From Flavobacteriales bacterium (GTDB taxonomy: Bacteria; Bacteroidota; Bacteroidia; Flavobacteriales_F; PHOS-HE28): a stretch of 64,000 nt of DNA. The DNA is taken from NCBI GenBank assembly GCA_016721825.1, contig JADKHI010000001.1:1116001-1180000 (forward strand). Direction: 5' to 3'. Each line of letters opens with the position of its first letter. The first letter of the stretch is position 1. A model generated the notes under the pieces. The model did not search any database and was not told where the DNA came from. It saw only the letters and a list, made by a program, of their open reading frames with translations. A program made the translations under genes and the position numbers. Shown here piece after piece: positions 50,591 through 58,878 of this stretch.

Positions 50591-51909
50591 ACAAGCGCGA
50601 AAACATCGTGGCCAACATGGACCGCCCAATGGTGGTCATCTACTTGTTGCTGCTGTTCATGGGCTGGGCGAACATCTACAGCGCCGCCTACAGCGCAGAC
50701 CATCCGAACCTCTTTGACACGTCGATGGAGTACGGCAACCAGAGCGTGTGGATCGTGATCTGCCTGGTGATGGGCTCTGCGCTCATGATGGTGCGCGGCG
50801 ACTTCATCAAGGATATGGCGATACCAGCGTATGCCTTCGTGCTCCTTTTGCTGGTGCTGGTACCCCTTATCGGAACGGAGATCGGCGGCAACAAGAACTG
50901 GCTTCAGATCGGGCCCGTACGGATCCAACCCAGCGAGTTCGCCAAGTTCACCACCGCACTGGTGCTCACACATTACCTGAGCGGTTTGAAGTCCTTCAGC
51001 GGGCTGCGTTCCCGATTGACCGCCACGCTCATCATCGTCGCACCGGTGGGATTGATCCTCTTGGGCAAGGACGTTGGAACGGCGCTCACCTTCGGGGCCT
51101 TCATTCTGGTGCTGTACCGCGAAGGGCTTTCGGGCAACATCCTGCTGCTGGCCATCGGCGTGCTGATCCTCGCTATCCTGTCGCTCATCCTAAGGGAAAC
51201 GATGTTCCACATTCCGTTCGTGGACAAGCCCGTTACCGGGCAGTATTTTCTGATCGGCCTGATCGGCCTGGCCTGCCTGCTCGCCTTCTACGTGGTTTCA
51301 CGCTTCGTGCTGAAGCGCCTTCGTCGGCGTCTGTACGGCTTCATCGCGTTCACCCTCATCGGATCGGCCGTGTTCATCAGCGGCTTCGACTTCGTGTTCC
51401 AGAACCTGCTGAGCGAGCGCCACCGTACACGCATCAACGTGACACTTGGCCTCTTGGATGACCCTCAGGGATTGGGCTACAATGCCGCGCAGAGCAAGAC
51501 CGCCATCGGCAGCGGCGGCCTCATTGGCAAGGGCTATCTCCAAGGCACCTTCACCAAGTACAAGTACGTGCCGGAGCAACAGACCGATTTCATCTTCTGC
51601 ACCGTTGGCGAAGAATGGGGTTTCCTAGGCACCACATTGATCGTGGCTTTGTTCGGCGCGCTGATCCTTCGCTGCATCCAAGTGGGCGAGCGACAACGCT
51701 CCCGGTTCACGCGGATCTATGCGTACTGCGTGGCCTCCATCTTCTTCCTGCACCTGATGATCAACGTGGGCATGGCCATCGGTCTCGCGCCCGTGATCGG
51801 CATTCCGCTTCCCTTCTTCAGTTACGGCGGTAGCTCGCTCATCAGCTTCACCATCCTCTTGGGCATTCTCGTGCGCATGGATGCTGAACGATTGAGCCAG
51901 TTGCGCTGA
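50587..51909 (+). CDS. rodA: SEDS peptidoglycan polymerase RodA
   Basis: A 440-residue integral-membrane glycosyltransferase that polymerises lipid II with PBP2. ATG 50587 (MNKRENIVANMDRPMVVIYL) overlaps the mrdA stop by 4 bp; the much longer open frame upstream is only mrdA out of frame. About ten helices are visible, with SEDS signatures NKNWLQIGPVRIQPSEFAKF, LLGKDVGTALTFGAFILVLY, and the C-terminal GEEWGFLGTTLIVALFGALI and GIPLPFFSYGGSSLISFTIL. It ends the operon. No terminator is evident directly after it. Confidence 0.97.
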   Translation: MNKRENIVANMDRPMVVIYLLLLFMGWANIYSAAYSADHPNLFDTSMEYGNQSVWIVICLVMGSALMMVRGDFIKDMAIPAYAFVLLLLVLVPLIGTEIGGNKNWLQIGPVRIQPSEFAKFTTALVLTHYLSGLKSFSGLRSRLTATLIIVAPVGLILLGKDVGTALTFGAFILVLYREGLSGNILLLAIGVLILAILSLILRETMFHIPFVDKPVTGQYFLIGLIGLACLLAFYVVSRFVLKRLRRRLYGFIAFTLIGSAVFISGFDFVFQNLLSERHRTRINVTLGLLDDPQGLGYNAAQSKTAIGSGGLIGKGYLQGTFTKYKYVPEQQTDFIFCTVGEEWGFLGTTLIVALFGALILRCIQVGERQRSRFTRIYAYCVASIFFLHLMINVGMAIGLAPVIGIPLPFFSYGGSSLISFTILLGILVRMDAERLSQLR

Positions 51910-52032
51910 GGCACGGATCAGCGCCCCCAGACTTTCATGACCCGGATGGTCGAGGCGGCGATGGTCGGCAAGGGATCTCATTGATGTCGGGGTCAGGCAT
52001 CGCCTCATGATCAGCACTGCATCGATCCTGCT

Positions 52033-52170
52033 ATGACCGGGCACGCATTGCGCGTGCATGGGAGGAAACGCTATTACATCGAACTGCGCCAAGCCTTGCA
52101 GCGGGCCATTGGCGTGGGAGAACATGCGGAGGTAACCGGAGCGTTGAGCATTTCCACCGGCGTAACCTAG
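52033..52170 (+). CDS. Possible 45-residue small ORF
   Basis: ATG 52033 to TAG 52168-52170 reads MTGHALRVHGRKRYYIELRQ and on to STGVT, a basic helical stretch (KRYYIELRQALQRAIGVGEH). It has no signal peptide, no clear promoter or ribosome-binding site, and no family that I recognise. It may be chance, a gene remnant, or a small protein. Confidence 0.2.
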   Translation: MTGHALRVHGRKRYYIELRQALQRAIGVGEHAEVTGALSISTGVT

Positions 52171-52185
52171 GCCCTGTGAAAAGCG

Positions 52186-52209
52186 AAGGGCGGACCGAAG
52201 TCCGCCCTT
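52186..52209 (-). terminator. Rho-independent terminator of the ppiD-like gene
   Basis: A perfect 10-bp stem AAGGGCGGAC / GTCCGCCCTT. On the minus strand the loop is TTCG, and a T-rich stretch (CGCTTTT) follows. It lies 22 bp beyond the ppiD-like stop. The stem is symmetric and might also catch read-through from rodA. Confidence 0.85.
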
Positions 52210-52231
52210 GCCTGTCCTTGTAGTGGAGATC

Positions 52232-54331
52232 TCAGTAGAACTTGTAGCGCTCGTCCTTCACGTCCGATGCGTTGCGCAAGGCGTTGAAGAGCTGGCCTTC
52301 GGCGCTGTTGCGCTTGCGGTCCACGAGCTGCTTCTTCTCGGTCTCGGCATCCGTCATCTGCGGAGCGGGGGTCAACGTGGCGAGGTTCACCACGTAAACA
52401 CCCATGTCGCCTTTGAGCGGAGCACTTGTGCTGCCGGGCTTCATACCGAACACACGGCCAATGACCTCTGGTTCGTTGTAGCCGCCGGGAATGCTGAAGG
52501 AGTTGAACGGCATGTCCTGTGCGTTCTGCACGCTGCCCTTGGTCTCCGTGGCCAGCACGTTCAGGTCGGTCTTGCCTTCCATCTGCTTCATGAAGGCCTC
52601 AGCCTTCTTCTCCTTCACGGCCTCGCGGGTGAACGGCTCACGCACATCCTCCAGGGTCGGCACACCGTCCTGCTTGATGCCTTTCAGGACGCACACCACA
52701 TAGGCTTCGCCGCTCTCGATGGGCGCGGAAGGTTTGCCGTCCAGTTCGGCGCGGTTCGCCCAAGTGACAACGCTCGTGGGGTCCTGTAGACCGGGCACAT
52801 ACTTGTTGTCCGCACGGAGGTCCTTCACCGGTGTGATCGCCAGGCCCTGCTCCTCGGCCGCCTTACGGAAGGCTGCGGTGTCGGCATGGTTCAGGCTAAG
52901 CTCGTTCGCCTTCTTGTAGGCTTCCTTGAAGGTGGGGGGCAACGGACGGCTGCGACGGTCCACGGTCAACACACGGCGCTCCTTGCGGGTGCGCTGGCCG
53001 AGCACCTCCACAATGTGGAAGCCATAGCTGGTCTTGCAAATGGTGGTGGCACCGACCTTCTGGTCGAAGCTGGCCGCAGTGAACTCGGGTACCATGCGGG
53101 TCTTGTCGAACCACTCGTACACACCACCGTTCTGCACGCTGCCTTGGTCCTCGCTGTACTTCTTCACCATCTCCTCGAACTTGCTCTTGTCGCGTTTCAC
53201 CACGGCGAGGATGCTGTCCGCACGTTGCTTCACTTCGTCCTCCGGCTTTCCACCTTGGGTACCGAGCAGGATGTGACGCACACGGGCTTCGGAAACATCG
53301 GCGAGCTCCTTCACCTTGACCAGCTTCCAAGTGTCGGCGGTGCGGAACGGGCCGACCACCGCGCCCGTATCGGCGTGGGTGATGAGGGAGTCGTTCAGCT
53401 TGTCGGCGCTGCCTTCGGTGTACGGTGTGGCCGCAGCGCTCTTTGTGTCGGCATTGGCCATTACGAAGGTGCTGTCATCCTTGCCCTTGGCGGCTTGGAA
53501 GGCAGGCAGGATATCGGCCAGTTCCTTCTGCGCTTCGAGGATGTCGCTCTCCGAAGCCACCACCGGAATGCGCACGTAGTCGAAGCTGCGTGAAGCCTTC
53601 TGCTCCCACTTCTTCTCGTTCTTGTGCGCATCGTAGTAACGGCGGATGTCCTCTTCACTGGCCGTGTACAGGCTGTCAGGCTCTGCGTCGTAGCGCTTGG
53701 CCACGAAGGTGAAGGTGGCCTTGGCGTTCTTCTGGGTGAACTCGTCGGTGACCTGGGCGCTGTTCACGAAGCAGCTCTTCTTCACCAAGGTGTTGTACTT
53801 GGCGATCAAGCGTTCGTTCACGAATGTGCGCTTCTGCAGTTCGAAGAACATCGGGGCCTGCTCCTGGATCGACTTGAAGTACTGGCGCAGCTTCGTCTTG
53901 TCCGGCTGTCCATCGGCCCCTTGGAAATTGGGGTTGCCCTTGAAGTCGGGCAGGACGTTGTTGCCGAAGCGGATGTCGTCGAACTCTTCGCGGGAGATCA
54001 GCTCACCGAAGCCGGCCTCCTTGGCGCGGGACAACAGCGTGCGTTCGCGCAGGATCTCGTTCCACACGTTATTGCGGATCTGCTCCTGCAGCTGGGCATC
54101 CACCGTAGTGCCGTTGCTGCGGTACACTTCCTCCTGCTCATCCACGCGGCGCTCGAAGGCCTGCACGTCGATCTCTTCACCGGCGATGGTACCGATGGAA
54201 CGGTCGCCGCCACCAAAGGCCTTGTTGCCGCTGTCGAAAAAGTCGCTGACCACGAAGATCACGAGCGCACCGCCCACCACTGCCACGAGCAAGCCGCCCA
54301 TGCGGTTGCGGATCTGTCCAATGACTGCCAT
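52232..54331 (-). CDS. PpiD-like periplasmic peptidyl-prolyl isomerase (SurA N-terminal domain)
   Basis: A 699-residue membrane-anchored chaperone. One N-terminal helix (GGLLVAVVGGALVIFVVSDF) anchors it, with the rest in the periplasm. A SurA/PpiD-type N-terminal domain follows (EIDVQAFERRVDEQEEVYRS, SQLQ-like QLQEQIRNNVWNEILRERTL), then one clear parvulin domain (about residues 345-445): ARVRHILLGTQGG, FEEMVKKYSEDQGSVQNGGV, YGFHIVEVLG. The C-terminal part is helical with a second degenerate region. It helps fold exported and outer-membrane proteins. It has a good promoter at 54355-54383 and its own terminator, so it is a single-gene unit. Confidence 0.93.
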   Translation of the reverse strand: MAVIGQIRNRMGGLLVAVVGGALVIFVVSDFFDSGNKAFGGGDRSIGTIAGEEIDVQAFERRVDEQEEVYRSNGTTVDAQLQEQIRNNVWNEILRERTLLSRAKEAGFGELISREEFDDIRFGNNVLPDFKGNPNFQGADGQPDKTKLRQYFKSIQEQAPMFFELQKRTFVNERLIAKYNTLVKKSCFVNSAQVTDEFTQKNAKATFTFVAKRYDAEPDSLYTASEEDIRRYYDAHKNEKKWEQKASRSFDYVRIPVVASESDILEAQKELADILPAFQAAKGKDDSTFVMANADTKSAAATPYTEGSADKLNDSLITHADTGAVVGPFRTADTWKLVKVKELADVSEARVRHILLGTQGGKPEDEVKQRADSILAVVKRDKSKFEEMVKKYSEDQGSVQNGGVYEWFDKTRMVPEFTAASFDQKVGATTICKTSYGFHIVEVLGQRTRKERRVLTVDRRSRPLPPTFKEAYKKANELSLNHADTAAFRKAAEEQGLAITPVKDLRADNKYVPGLQDPTSVVTWANRAELDGKPSAPIESGEAYVVCVLKGIKQDGVPTLEDVREPFTREAVKEKKAEAFMKQMEGKTDLNVLATETKGSVQNAQDMPFNSFSIPGGYNEPEVIGRVFGMKPGSTSAPLKGDMGVYVVNLATLTPAPQMTDAETEKKQLVDRKRNSAEGQLFNALRNASDVKDERYKFY

Positions 54332-54354
54332 TGTTCGAAAATTCGTAAGGGCCG

Positions 54355-54383
54355 CAAATATAGGCGCTTACCCCGCTTGACAA
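54355..54383 (-). promoter_or_regulatory. Promoter of the ppiD-like gene
   Basis: On the minus strand: TTG (54383-54381), 18 bp spacer, TATATTTG (54362-54355), an exact TAnnTTTG box 24 bp before the ATG. One of the clearest promoters in the window. Confidence 0.78.
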
Positions 54384-54395
54384 GGGGCGGCCCCG

Positions 54396-55673
54396 CTATT
54401 TCGCAAAGCCCTGCTCAGCGTCCACCACCGCGAGGTTCACCAGGTCGATCCTCCCATGGCTCACTTGGGCGATGGTGATCTTGAACGGACCAATGGCGAG
54501 GACCTCCCCTTGGTGCGGCAAACCGCCCGTGTGGTGCAGGATGTAGCCGGCCAGGGTGTCGAAGTCATCCACATCTCCAAAGGCCAAAGCATAGGTTTCG
54601 GCCAGGTAGGTCACTTCGAGCCGGGCACTGAACACGAACTCGTTGGGGCTCAGGCGCTCCTCCACCATTTCACCCTCGTCATGCTCATCCTCGATATCGC
54701 CCACGATGGTCTCGACCACGTCTTCGATGGTAAGCATGCCAGCGGTACCACCGAACTCATCCACCACCACGGCCACGTGGGTGCGCTGCTTGGTGAAGAG
54801 CTGCAGGGCCTCATCCACCCGCATGGTCCCGGGGATGAAGTTCACCGGCCGCAAAATGGCCCGGATGGTGCGGGGGCGGCGGAACATCTCGTAGCTGTGG
54901 ACATAGCCGATGATGTTGTCGATGCTGTCCTTGTGCACCAGCAACTTGCTCAGACCGGTCTCCATGAAACGCCGATGCAGATCCTGGACGGTCTCCTCCA
55001 CGTCGATGGCTTCGATGTCGGCCCTGGGCACCATGCGGTCGCGCACCTTCGTTTCGCTGAGGGCCAGGGTGTTCCGGAAGTACTCCACTTCGGCGTTCAG
55101 ATCCTTGTCGGAAGGGCTGTTGTCGCTCACTTCCCGCAGGAATTCGTCCAGGTCGATGCGCCCGAAGGCCACCTGCCCAGGCTTCTGTCTGATGCCGAAC
55201 ATGCGCAACAACAGCTCGCTCAAACCGGTGAACACCATCATCGGCAACCATAGCAGGGTGTACAGGATGCGCAAGGGCAGTGCGAAGGCCGCAAGGATGC
55301 CGTTGGGGTCCAGACGGAACAGTGCCTTGGGCAGGAATTCGCTGAAGACCAGGATGATGATGGTACTGAGCACCGTGGAGGTGACCAGCACGAAGACCTC
55401 GCCATGGTAGACCGTTCGGAGCCAAGGGTCCAGCACGCGGGCCATGACGATCCCGTAAACGATGAGAGCTACTGTATTGCCCAACAACAATGCCCCGATC
55501 AACCGGGCCGGGCGCTTCAACAAGCCAGCGACCAGACGCGCCCAGATGGCCCCCTGCTTCCGTTGCAATTCGATGTACAGCTTGTTGCTGCTCACGAACG
55601 CGATCTCAAGCCCCGAACAAAGCGCCGAAAGCGCCATGGCAGCCAGGATCAGGAACAGGTCGGCGGTGGACAA
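54396..55673 (-). CDS. CNNM/CBS hemolysin-family transporter (GldE/CorC-like)
   Basis: A 425-residue protein. The N-terminal CNNM (DUF21) domain has about four helices (LFLILAAMALSALCSGLEIA, LIGALLLGNTVALIVYGIVM, STVLSTIIILVFSEFLPKAL). A CBS pair follows (about 205-325; VRDRMVPRADIEAIDVEETV, VAVVVDEFGGTAGMLTIEDV), then the CorC_HlyC C-terminal domain (about 340-420). Homologues are Mg2+/Co2+ efflux-type proteins; in gliding Bacteroidota the GldE protein belongs here, but the sequence does not show which subgroup this is. No true haemolysin activity is implied. It lies 60 bp after the small membrane-protein gene on the same strand. Confidence 0.9.
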   Translation of the reverse strand: MSTADLFLILAAMALSALCSGLEIAFVSSNKLYIELQRKQGAIWARLVAGLLKRPARLIGALLLGNTVALIVYGIVMARVLDPWLRTVYHGEVFVLVTSTVLSTIIILVFSEFLPKALFRLDPNGILAAFALPLRILYTLLWLPMMVFTGLSELLLRMFGIRQKPGQVAFGRIDLDEFLREVSDNSPSDKDLNAEVEYFRNTLALSETKVRDRMVPRADIEAIDVEETVQDLHRRFMETGLSKLLVHKDSIDNIIGYVHSYEMFRRPRTIRAILRPVNFIPGTMRVDEALQLFTKQRTHVAVVVDEFGGTAGMLTIEDVVETIVGDIEDEHDEGEMVEERLSPNEFVFSARLEVTYLAETYALAFGDVDDFDTLAGYILHHTGGLPHQGEVLAIGPFKITIAQVSHGRIDLVNLAVVDAEQGFAK

Positions 55674-55733
55674 GGGTAGGGCGGACTGAAGAGGCGCGAA
55701 GGTAGCCAGCGGAGAATGAGCGCTATGAGGCGC

Positions 55734-55940
55734 TCACAGCCTACCGTCCCGCTCCCACTGCTCCATCTTGCCGCGCATGAAGCGCCGGTAGCCGTACATG
55801 CCGCCAGCCACCACGGGGAACCAGATCCACTGTTTGCCTTCCGACAGCCCTACCGTGGCCACCATGTAGATCGCCCAAAGGGTGGTGGCGATGGTGACCG
55901 CCAGCCAGAAATGCTCCATGAAACGGGACAGCTTCTTCAT
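55734..55940 (-). CDS. Small membrane protein between lptC and the hemolysin-family gene
   Basis: A 68-residue protein (MKKLSRFMEHFWLAVTIATT) with two hydrophobic segments (FWLAVTIATTLWAIYMVATV; WIWFPVVAGGMYGYRR) and a basic, charged end (RGKMEQWERDGRL). It overlaps the lptC stop by 4 bp (ATGA), so it is a true operon member. A small protein of this type and place is common in Flavobacteriales. Function unknown. Confidence 0.82.
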   Translation of the reverse strand: MKKLSRFMEHFWLAVTIATTLWAIYMVATVGLSEGKQWIWFPVVAGGMYGYRRFMRGKMEQWERDGRL

Positions 55941-56506
55941 CGTTGCGCGGGAGCCGCCAAGGTATCCTTATCCAAGTATAGGTTGCCCGTGATGCGCCGG
56001 ATGGTGTAACGGCTGAAGTCCTCGTTCGCATCGAGACCTTGCCCATATAGGATGTCCTGCGCCCGGGTGATCTTCACGGGCCGGTCGGTGTACACGCGGT
56101 CACTGTCCTGGCTCCAGATCAGCCGTTCGGTCTCCAAGCGTTCGCCCTGGGCGTTGGTGAAGACCACCTGGTCGGCGACCTCCATCCGCTTGGACTCTGG
56201 CAGGATCACGCCGCGACGGGCCCTCAATACGCTACCGGGGTTTCCTTTCGTGTCGAAAAAGGTGAGCGTAAGGCCCTCTTCCATTTCAGTGCGCTGGGGC
56301 TTGGTGGTGGTGAACTCGCTCACCTTGCCAGCCTGCAACCGGTTGCGCACCAGGCCTGAGTCACTGTAGTAGTAGTCGGCGCCTTCGGTAATGCGGTCCG
56401 GGCCTCCATCGGCCACTTGCACGGCAGCCACGCGGTCCAGGTCGTTCTTGCACGAGAGCAGACCGAACAGCACCGCACCGATCAGGATGGACCAGAGCTT
56501 GATCAC
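55937..56506 (-). CDS. lptC: LPS export ABC transporter periplasmic protein LptC
   Basis: A 189-residue protein. A hydrophobic N-terminus with a lipobox-like Cys (LIGAVLFGLLSCKNDLDRVA) precedes an OstA/LptC-type beta-jellyroll with ADYYYSDSGLVRNRLQAGKV, MEEGLTLTFFDTKGNPGSVL, VVFTNAQGERLETERLIWSQ and a final GQGLDANEDFSRYTIRRITG. The W-S-Q-D and G-x-G-x-x-A/D segments are typical. LptC passes LPS from LptBFG to the LptA bridge. It lies between an outer-membrane protein gene (4 bp overlap) and a small membrane protein, the standard flavobacterial arrangement with coaX. Confidence 0.92.
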   Translation of the reverse strand: MIKLWSILIGAVLFGLLSCKNDLDRVAAVQVADGGPDRITEGADYYYSDSGLVRNRLQAGKVSEFTTTKPQRTEMEEGLTLTFFDTKGNPGSVLRARRGVILPESKRMEVADQVVFTNAQGERLETERLIWSQDSDRVYTDRPVKITRAQDILYGQGLDANEDFSRYTIRRITGNLYLDKDTLAAPAQR

Positions 56507-57969
56507 TCGATCCGGAAAGGAGAGAACCAGCGTTCGCGCAGGTTCGGGGTCAAGGTCAGGCCGATGTAGAAATTCGCGAAGCGCTCCTTGATCCCGGTCT
56601 CCACGGCATCGCCACGTTGACCGGCCACCACGCCCAGGTGAACACGGGCCAGGTAGTTGCCTTCTGAAAGCGGAATGGAGATACCACCGCTAACGGCAAG
56701 CTCATCCAACTGAAGGTCGCGTACTTTCAGATAGTCCGTGGTGTAACGTATGCCGGCCCGATAGATCAGGCGCTTCAGGAACTCGCGGTCGCGATCGCGT
56801 GCAGGTCGGAAAGCCGCACCTGCCTGGTAGGACATGCTGGGCCGGAGCTGCGAAGGCAAAGAATACCCGTCCACGTCAAGGCGAAGCGCGCTCCAATCAC
56901 GGCCACGCACATCGGCTGAAATGTTCCAGCGCTCGTTCATCAACTGGAACCCGGCACCGAAGGAAGGGGGTATGAACAATGTGCCCTTCCGTCCCACGGA
57001 AACGTTGTTCGTATCGCGGATCACCTCGACACCGGAGCTGATCACGTAGGAGGTCTCCAAGGCATTCCGTTTCGCCCCGAGGTTGGTGCCCATTTCTCCG
57101 CACAGGCCGATCACATAGCGCCAAGGGACCTGCGGAAGCGGGCCGATCTTCGGGGCCTCCCGCTGCTCATCAGGGTGGGTCCTCACCCATTCCGCGTGTG
57201 CGTCGACCTCCCGTTGGAAACGGGCCTTCCGACGATCCACCATGGTCTTCAGCGAGATCAGCTCGTTGGAATAGTGCAAGCCGAAATTGCCCGTGGGACC
57301 GCGCAGCACCAGCCCCGTGTAGGACAAGAGGTTCGTGTAGCCTTGCCCTACCGGATAGATGGCGTTGCTGCTCGCCTCCACGGTGCCGAACAGAAAATTG
57401 AAGTTGGCACCTACGGCCAGTTGCCCTCTTGCACGGCCAGAACTGTCCGGCTTCGCGCGCCAGATGGTATGCGCCAATCCAAGAAAAGCCCGGTTCAGGC
57501 CCCCGGTGCCCCGGTACTGAAAAGTGACCTCATCTCCATTGCTGAGCTCCTGCTTATCCGTGACGTAATAGCCAGTGGATGTGACCGGAAGCATCCCGAT
57601 CGCGAGGCCCCAACGACCATTACCCCAAGGTATGCCGAGGCTCATCCCCAACACGCGCACATCGTTACGGTCCTGGGTGGCACCGTCGGTGCTCAGCTCC
57701 GTGAAGTGTCCGGCGAAGCCGGTCTCGAAGGTGGCCTTGCGCAGGCTCACATAGGACGCAGGGTTCAAGGGTGAAATACCGGCCGGCTCGGTCACGGCGA
57801 CCCCCACACTGCCCATGAGCAGCTGGGGCACCTGTGTGTTGCCCACCACCTCACCAAGCCCGTAGGCGCTGAGCGGAGAGCTACCCCCCGACTGCGCCAT
57901 CCCCGGCACGGTCGCCAGAAGAAGAAGCAGGGCCAGCGGCCAGGGAGCGTTGATGGAGAAGGAGCGCAT
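56503..57969 (-). CDS. Outer-membrane beta-barrel protein
   Basis: A 488-residue protein. The signal peptide is WPLALLLLLATVPGMAQS. The mature protein resembles FadL/long-barrel proteins of Bacteroidota: SSPLSAYGLGEVVGNTQVPQ, GSVGVAVTEPAGISPLNPAS (the N-P-A-S motif shared with FadL-like barrels), SLGIPWGNGRWGLAIGMLPV, and amphipathic strands to the C-terminus (NFYIGLTLTPNLRERWF). Its start lies 89 bp inside coaX, and its stop overlaps lptC by 4 bp. The placement beside lptC and coaX is conserved in Flavobacteriales, and a link to envelope assembly is possible (inference). Confidence 0.88.
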   Translation of the reverse strand: MRSFSINAPWPLALLLLLATVPGMAQSGGSSPLSAYGLGEVVGNTQVPQLLMGSVGVAVTEPAGISPLNPASYVSLRKATFETGFAGHFTELSTDGATQDRNDVRVLGMSLGIPWGNGRWGLAIGMLPVTSTGYYVTDKQELSNGDEVTFQYRGTGGLNRAFLGLAHTIWRAKPDSSGRARGQLAVGANFNFLFGTVEASSNAIYPVGQGYTNLLSYTGLVLRGPTGNFGLHYSNELISLKTMVDRRKARFQREVDAHAEWVRTHPDEQREAPKIGPLPQVPWRYVIGLCGEMGTNLGAKRNALETSYVISSGVEVIRDTNNVSVGRKGTLFIPPSFGAGFQLMNERWNISADVRGRDWSALRLDVDGYSLPSQLRPSMSYQAGAAFRPARDRDREFLKRLIYRAGIRYTTDYLKVRDLQLDELAVSGGISIPLSEGNYLARVHLGVVAGQRGDAVETGIKERFANFYIGLTLTPNLRERWFSPFRIE

Positions 57970-58678
57970 GCAGTCCGTTGAGGGTCAGCAAAGGGTCGGC
58001 AAAGATGCCACTTTTCAAGGCCCTGGCGAACCGCAAGGCATCCCCACCGGTGAGCACAACGGCAGCACCGGCCATTTCGTGCCCAAGGTCCTCGATCAGC
58101 GCCCGAAGTTCCGAGCGCAAGCCATGGAAGATGCCGGAGGCGAGGCTTTCGTGCGTGGAACGGCCCACCAATGGCACATGGGCGCCCGGTTCGACCATGG
58201 GTAGACGGGCGCTGTATGCGTTCATGGCCTGAGCCCGCATGCGCATGCCTGGCGCTATGATGCCACCCCGGTAAGTCCCTTCACCATCCACCACATCATA
58301 GGTGATGCAGGAACCCAGATCGATGGCGATGACCGCTCGGTTCGGGAAAAGACGGACGGCACCCACCATGTTGGCCAGCCGGTCAACACCGAGCGTAAGA
58401 GGCGTGGCGTAGGCACTGCGCAGCGGAGAAGGAGAACTGCCGCTGATCACCGTGAGGGGTCCAAGGGAACGAAGGCCATCTTCGAAGGTGGCATCCACAG
58501 CGGCCACCGAGCCCATGACCACGCTCTCGCATACCTCCGCACCCACCCAATCCCTCAATCCGGTCAGGTCGCCATGGACAAGAACCGTTCGGCGCTCACA
58601 GCCGGAAGGCCCGTACAGCGCGGCTTTCATGCGGGTGTTCCCAACGTCGATGACGAGATCCTTCAAGGTCGATAGCAC
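57881..58678 (-). CDS. coaX: Type III pantothenate kinase
   Basis: A 265-residue enzyme phosphorylating pantothenate in the first step of coenzyme A synthesis. ASKHA-fold motifs: LVIDVGNTRMKAALYG (phosphate 1, Asp11 region), TPLTLGVDRLANMVGA (G-x-D-R substrate motif), IAIDLGSCITYDVVDGEGTY (catalytic Asp), and VVLTGGDALRFARAL. The GTG at 58678 gives MLSTLKDLVIDVGN; no ATG is suitable. The C-terminus is longer than needed: the last 30 residues (LAAGPASSSGDRAGDGAVGG) are low-complexity and overlap the signal-peptide region of the next gene by 89 bp. Confidence 0.95.
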   Translation of the reverse strand: MLSTLKDLVIDVGNTRMKAALYGPSGCERRTVLVHGDLTGLRDWVGAEVCESVVMGSVAAVDATFEDGLRSLGPLTVISGSSPSPLRSAYATPLTLGVDRLANMVGAVRLFPNRAVIAIDLGSCITYDVVDGEGTYRGGIIAPGMRMRAQAMNAYSARLPMVEPGAHVPLVGRSTHESLASGIFHGLRSELRALIEDLGHEMAGAAVVLTGGDALRFARALKSGIFADPLLTLNGLHALLLHQRSLAAGPASSSGDRAGDGAVGG

Positions 58679-58694
58679 TGTTGCGTGAAGATCC

Positions 58695-58702
58695 TATCTT
58701 TG
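58695..58702 (+). promoter_or_regulatory. -7 box of the tRNA-Phe gene
   Basis: TATCTTTG, an exact TAnnTTTG match 53 bp before the tRNA, in the gap between coaX and the tRNA. The -33 region is unclear. Confidence 0.55.
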
Positions 58703-58754
58703 CCGCCCCAACAATTCCCGGAACGCTCCGGGCCAAAGATGGGACGAACATATT

Positions 58755-58827
58755 GGTGCCTTAGCTCAGCTGGTAGAGCAATGGATTGAAAATCCATGTG
58801 TCCCCAGTTCGATTCTGGGAGGCACCA
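58755..58827 (+). tRNA. tRNA-Phe (GAA)
   Basis: A 73-nt cloverleaf. Acceptor GGTGCCT pairs with AGGCACC plus discriminator A. The D-arm contains AGCTCAGCTGGTAGAGC. The anticodon stem ATGGA/TCCAT encloses TTGAAAA, with anticodon GAA. The T-arm has GTTCGATTC. The CCA end is not encoded (ACAC follows) and must be added. A terminator follows at 58834. Confidence 0.97.
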
Positions 58828-58833
58828 CACGCG

Positions 58834-58862
58834 AAGCCCTCCGATCCGTCGGGGGGCTTTTG
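58834..58862 (+). terminator. Rho-independent terminator of tRNA-Phe
   Basis: AAGCCCTCCGA / TCGGGGGGCTT, an 11-bp stem with one G-U pair and a 4-base loop, followed by TTT. It begins 6 bp after the tRNA. Confidence 0.87.
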
Positions 58863-58878
58863 CGTTCGGCGCCCCCGG

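Larger units (their letters stand above)
51910..52231. other. Intergenic region between rodA and the ppiD-like gene
   Basis: 322 bp between convergent genes. It contains one short possible frame (52033-52170), a small GCACGC/GCGTGC inverted repeat near 52042-52058, and the strong hairpin at 52186-52209 that ends the ppiD-like transcript. I see no tRNA, attachment site or repeat. Confidence 0.7.
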
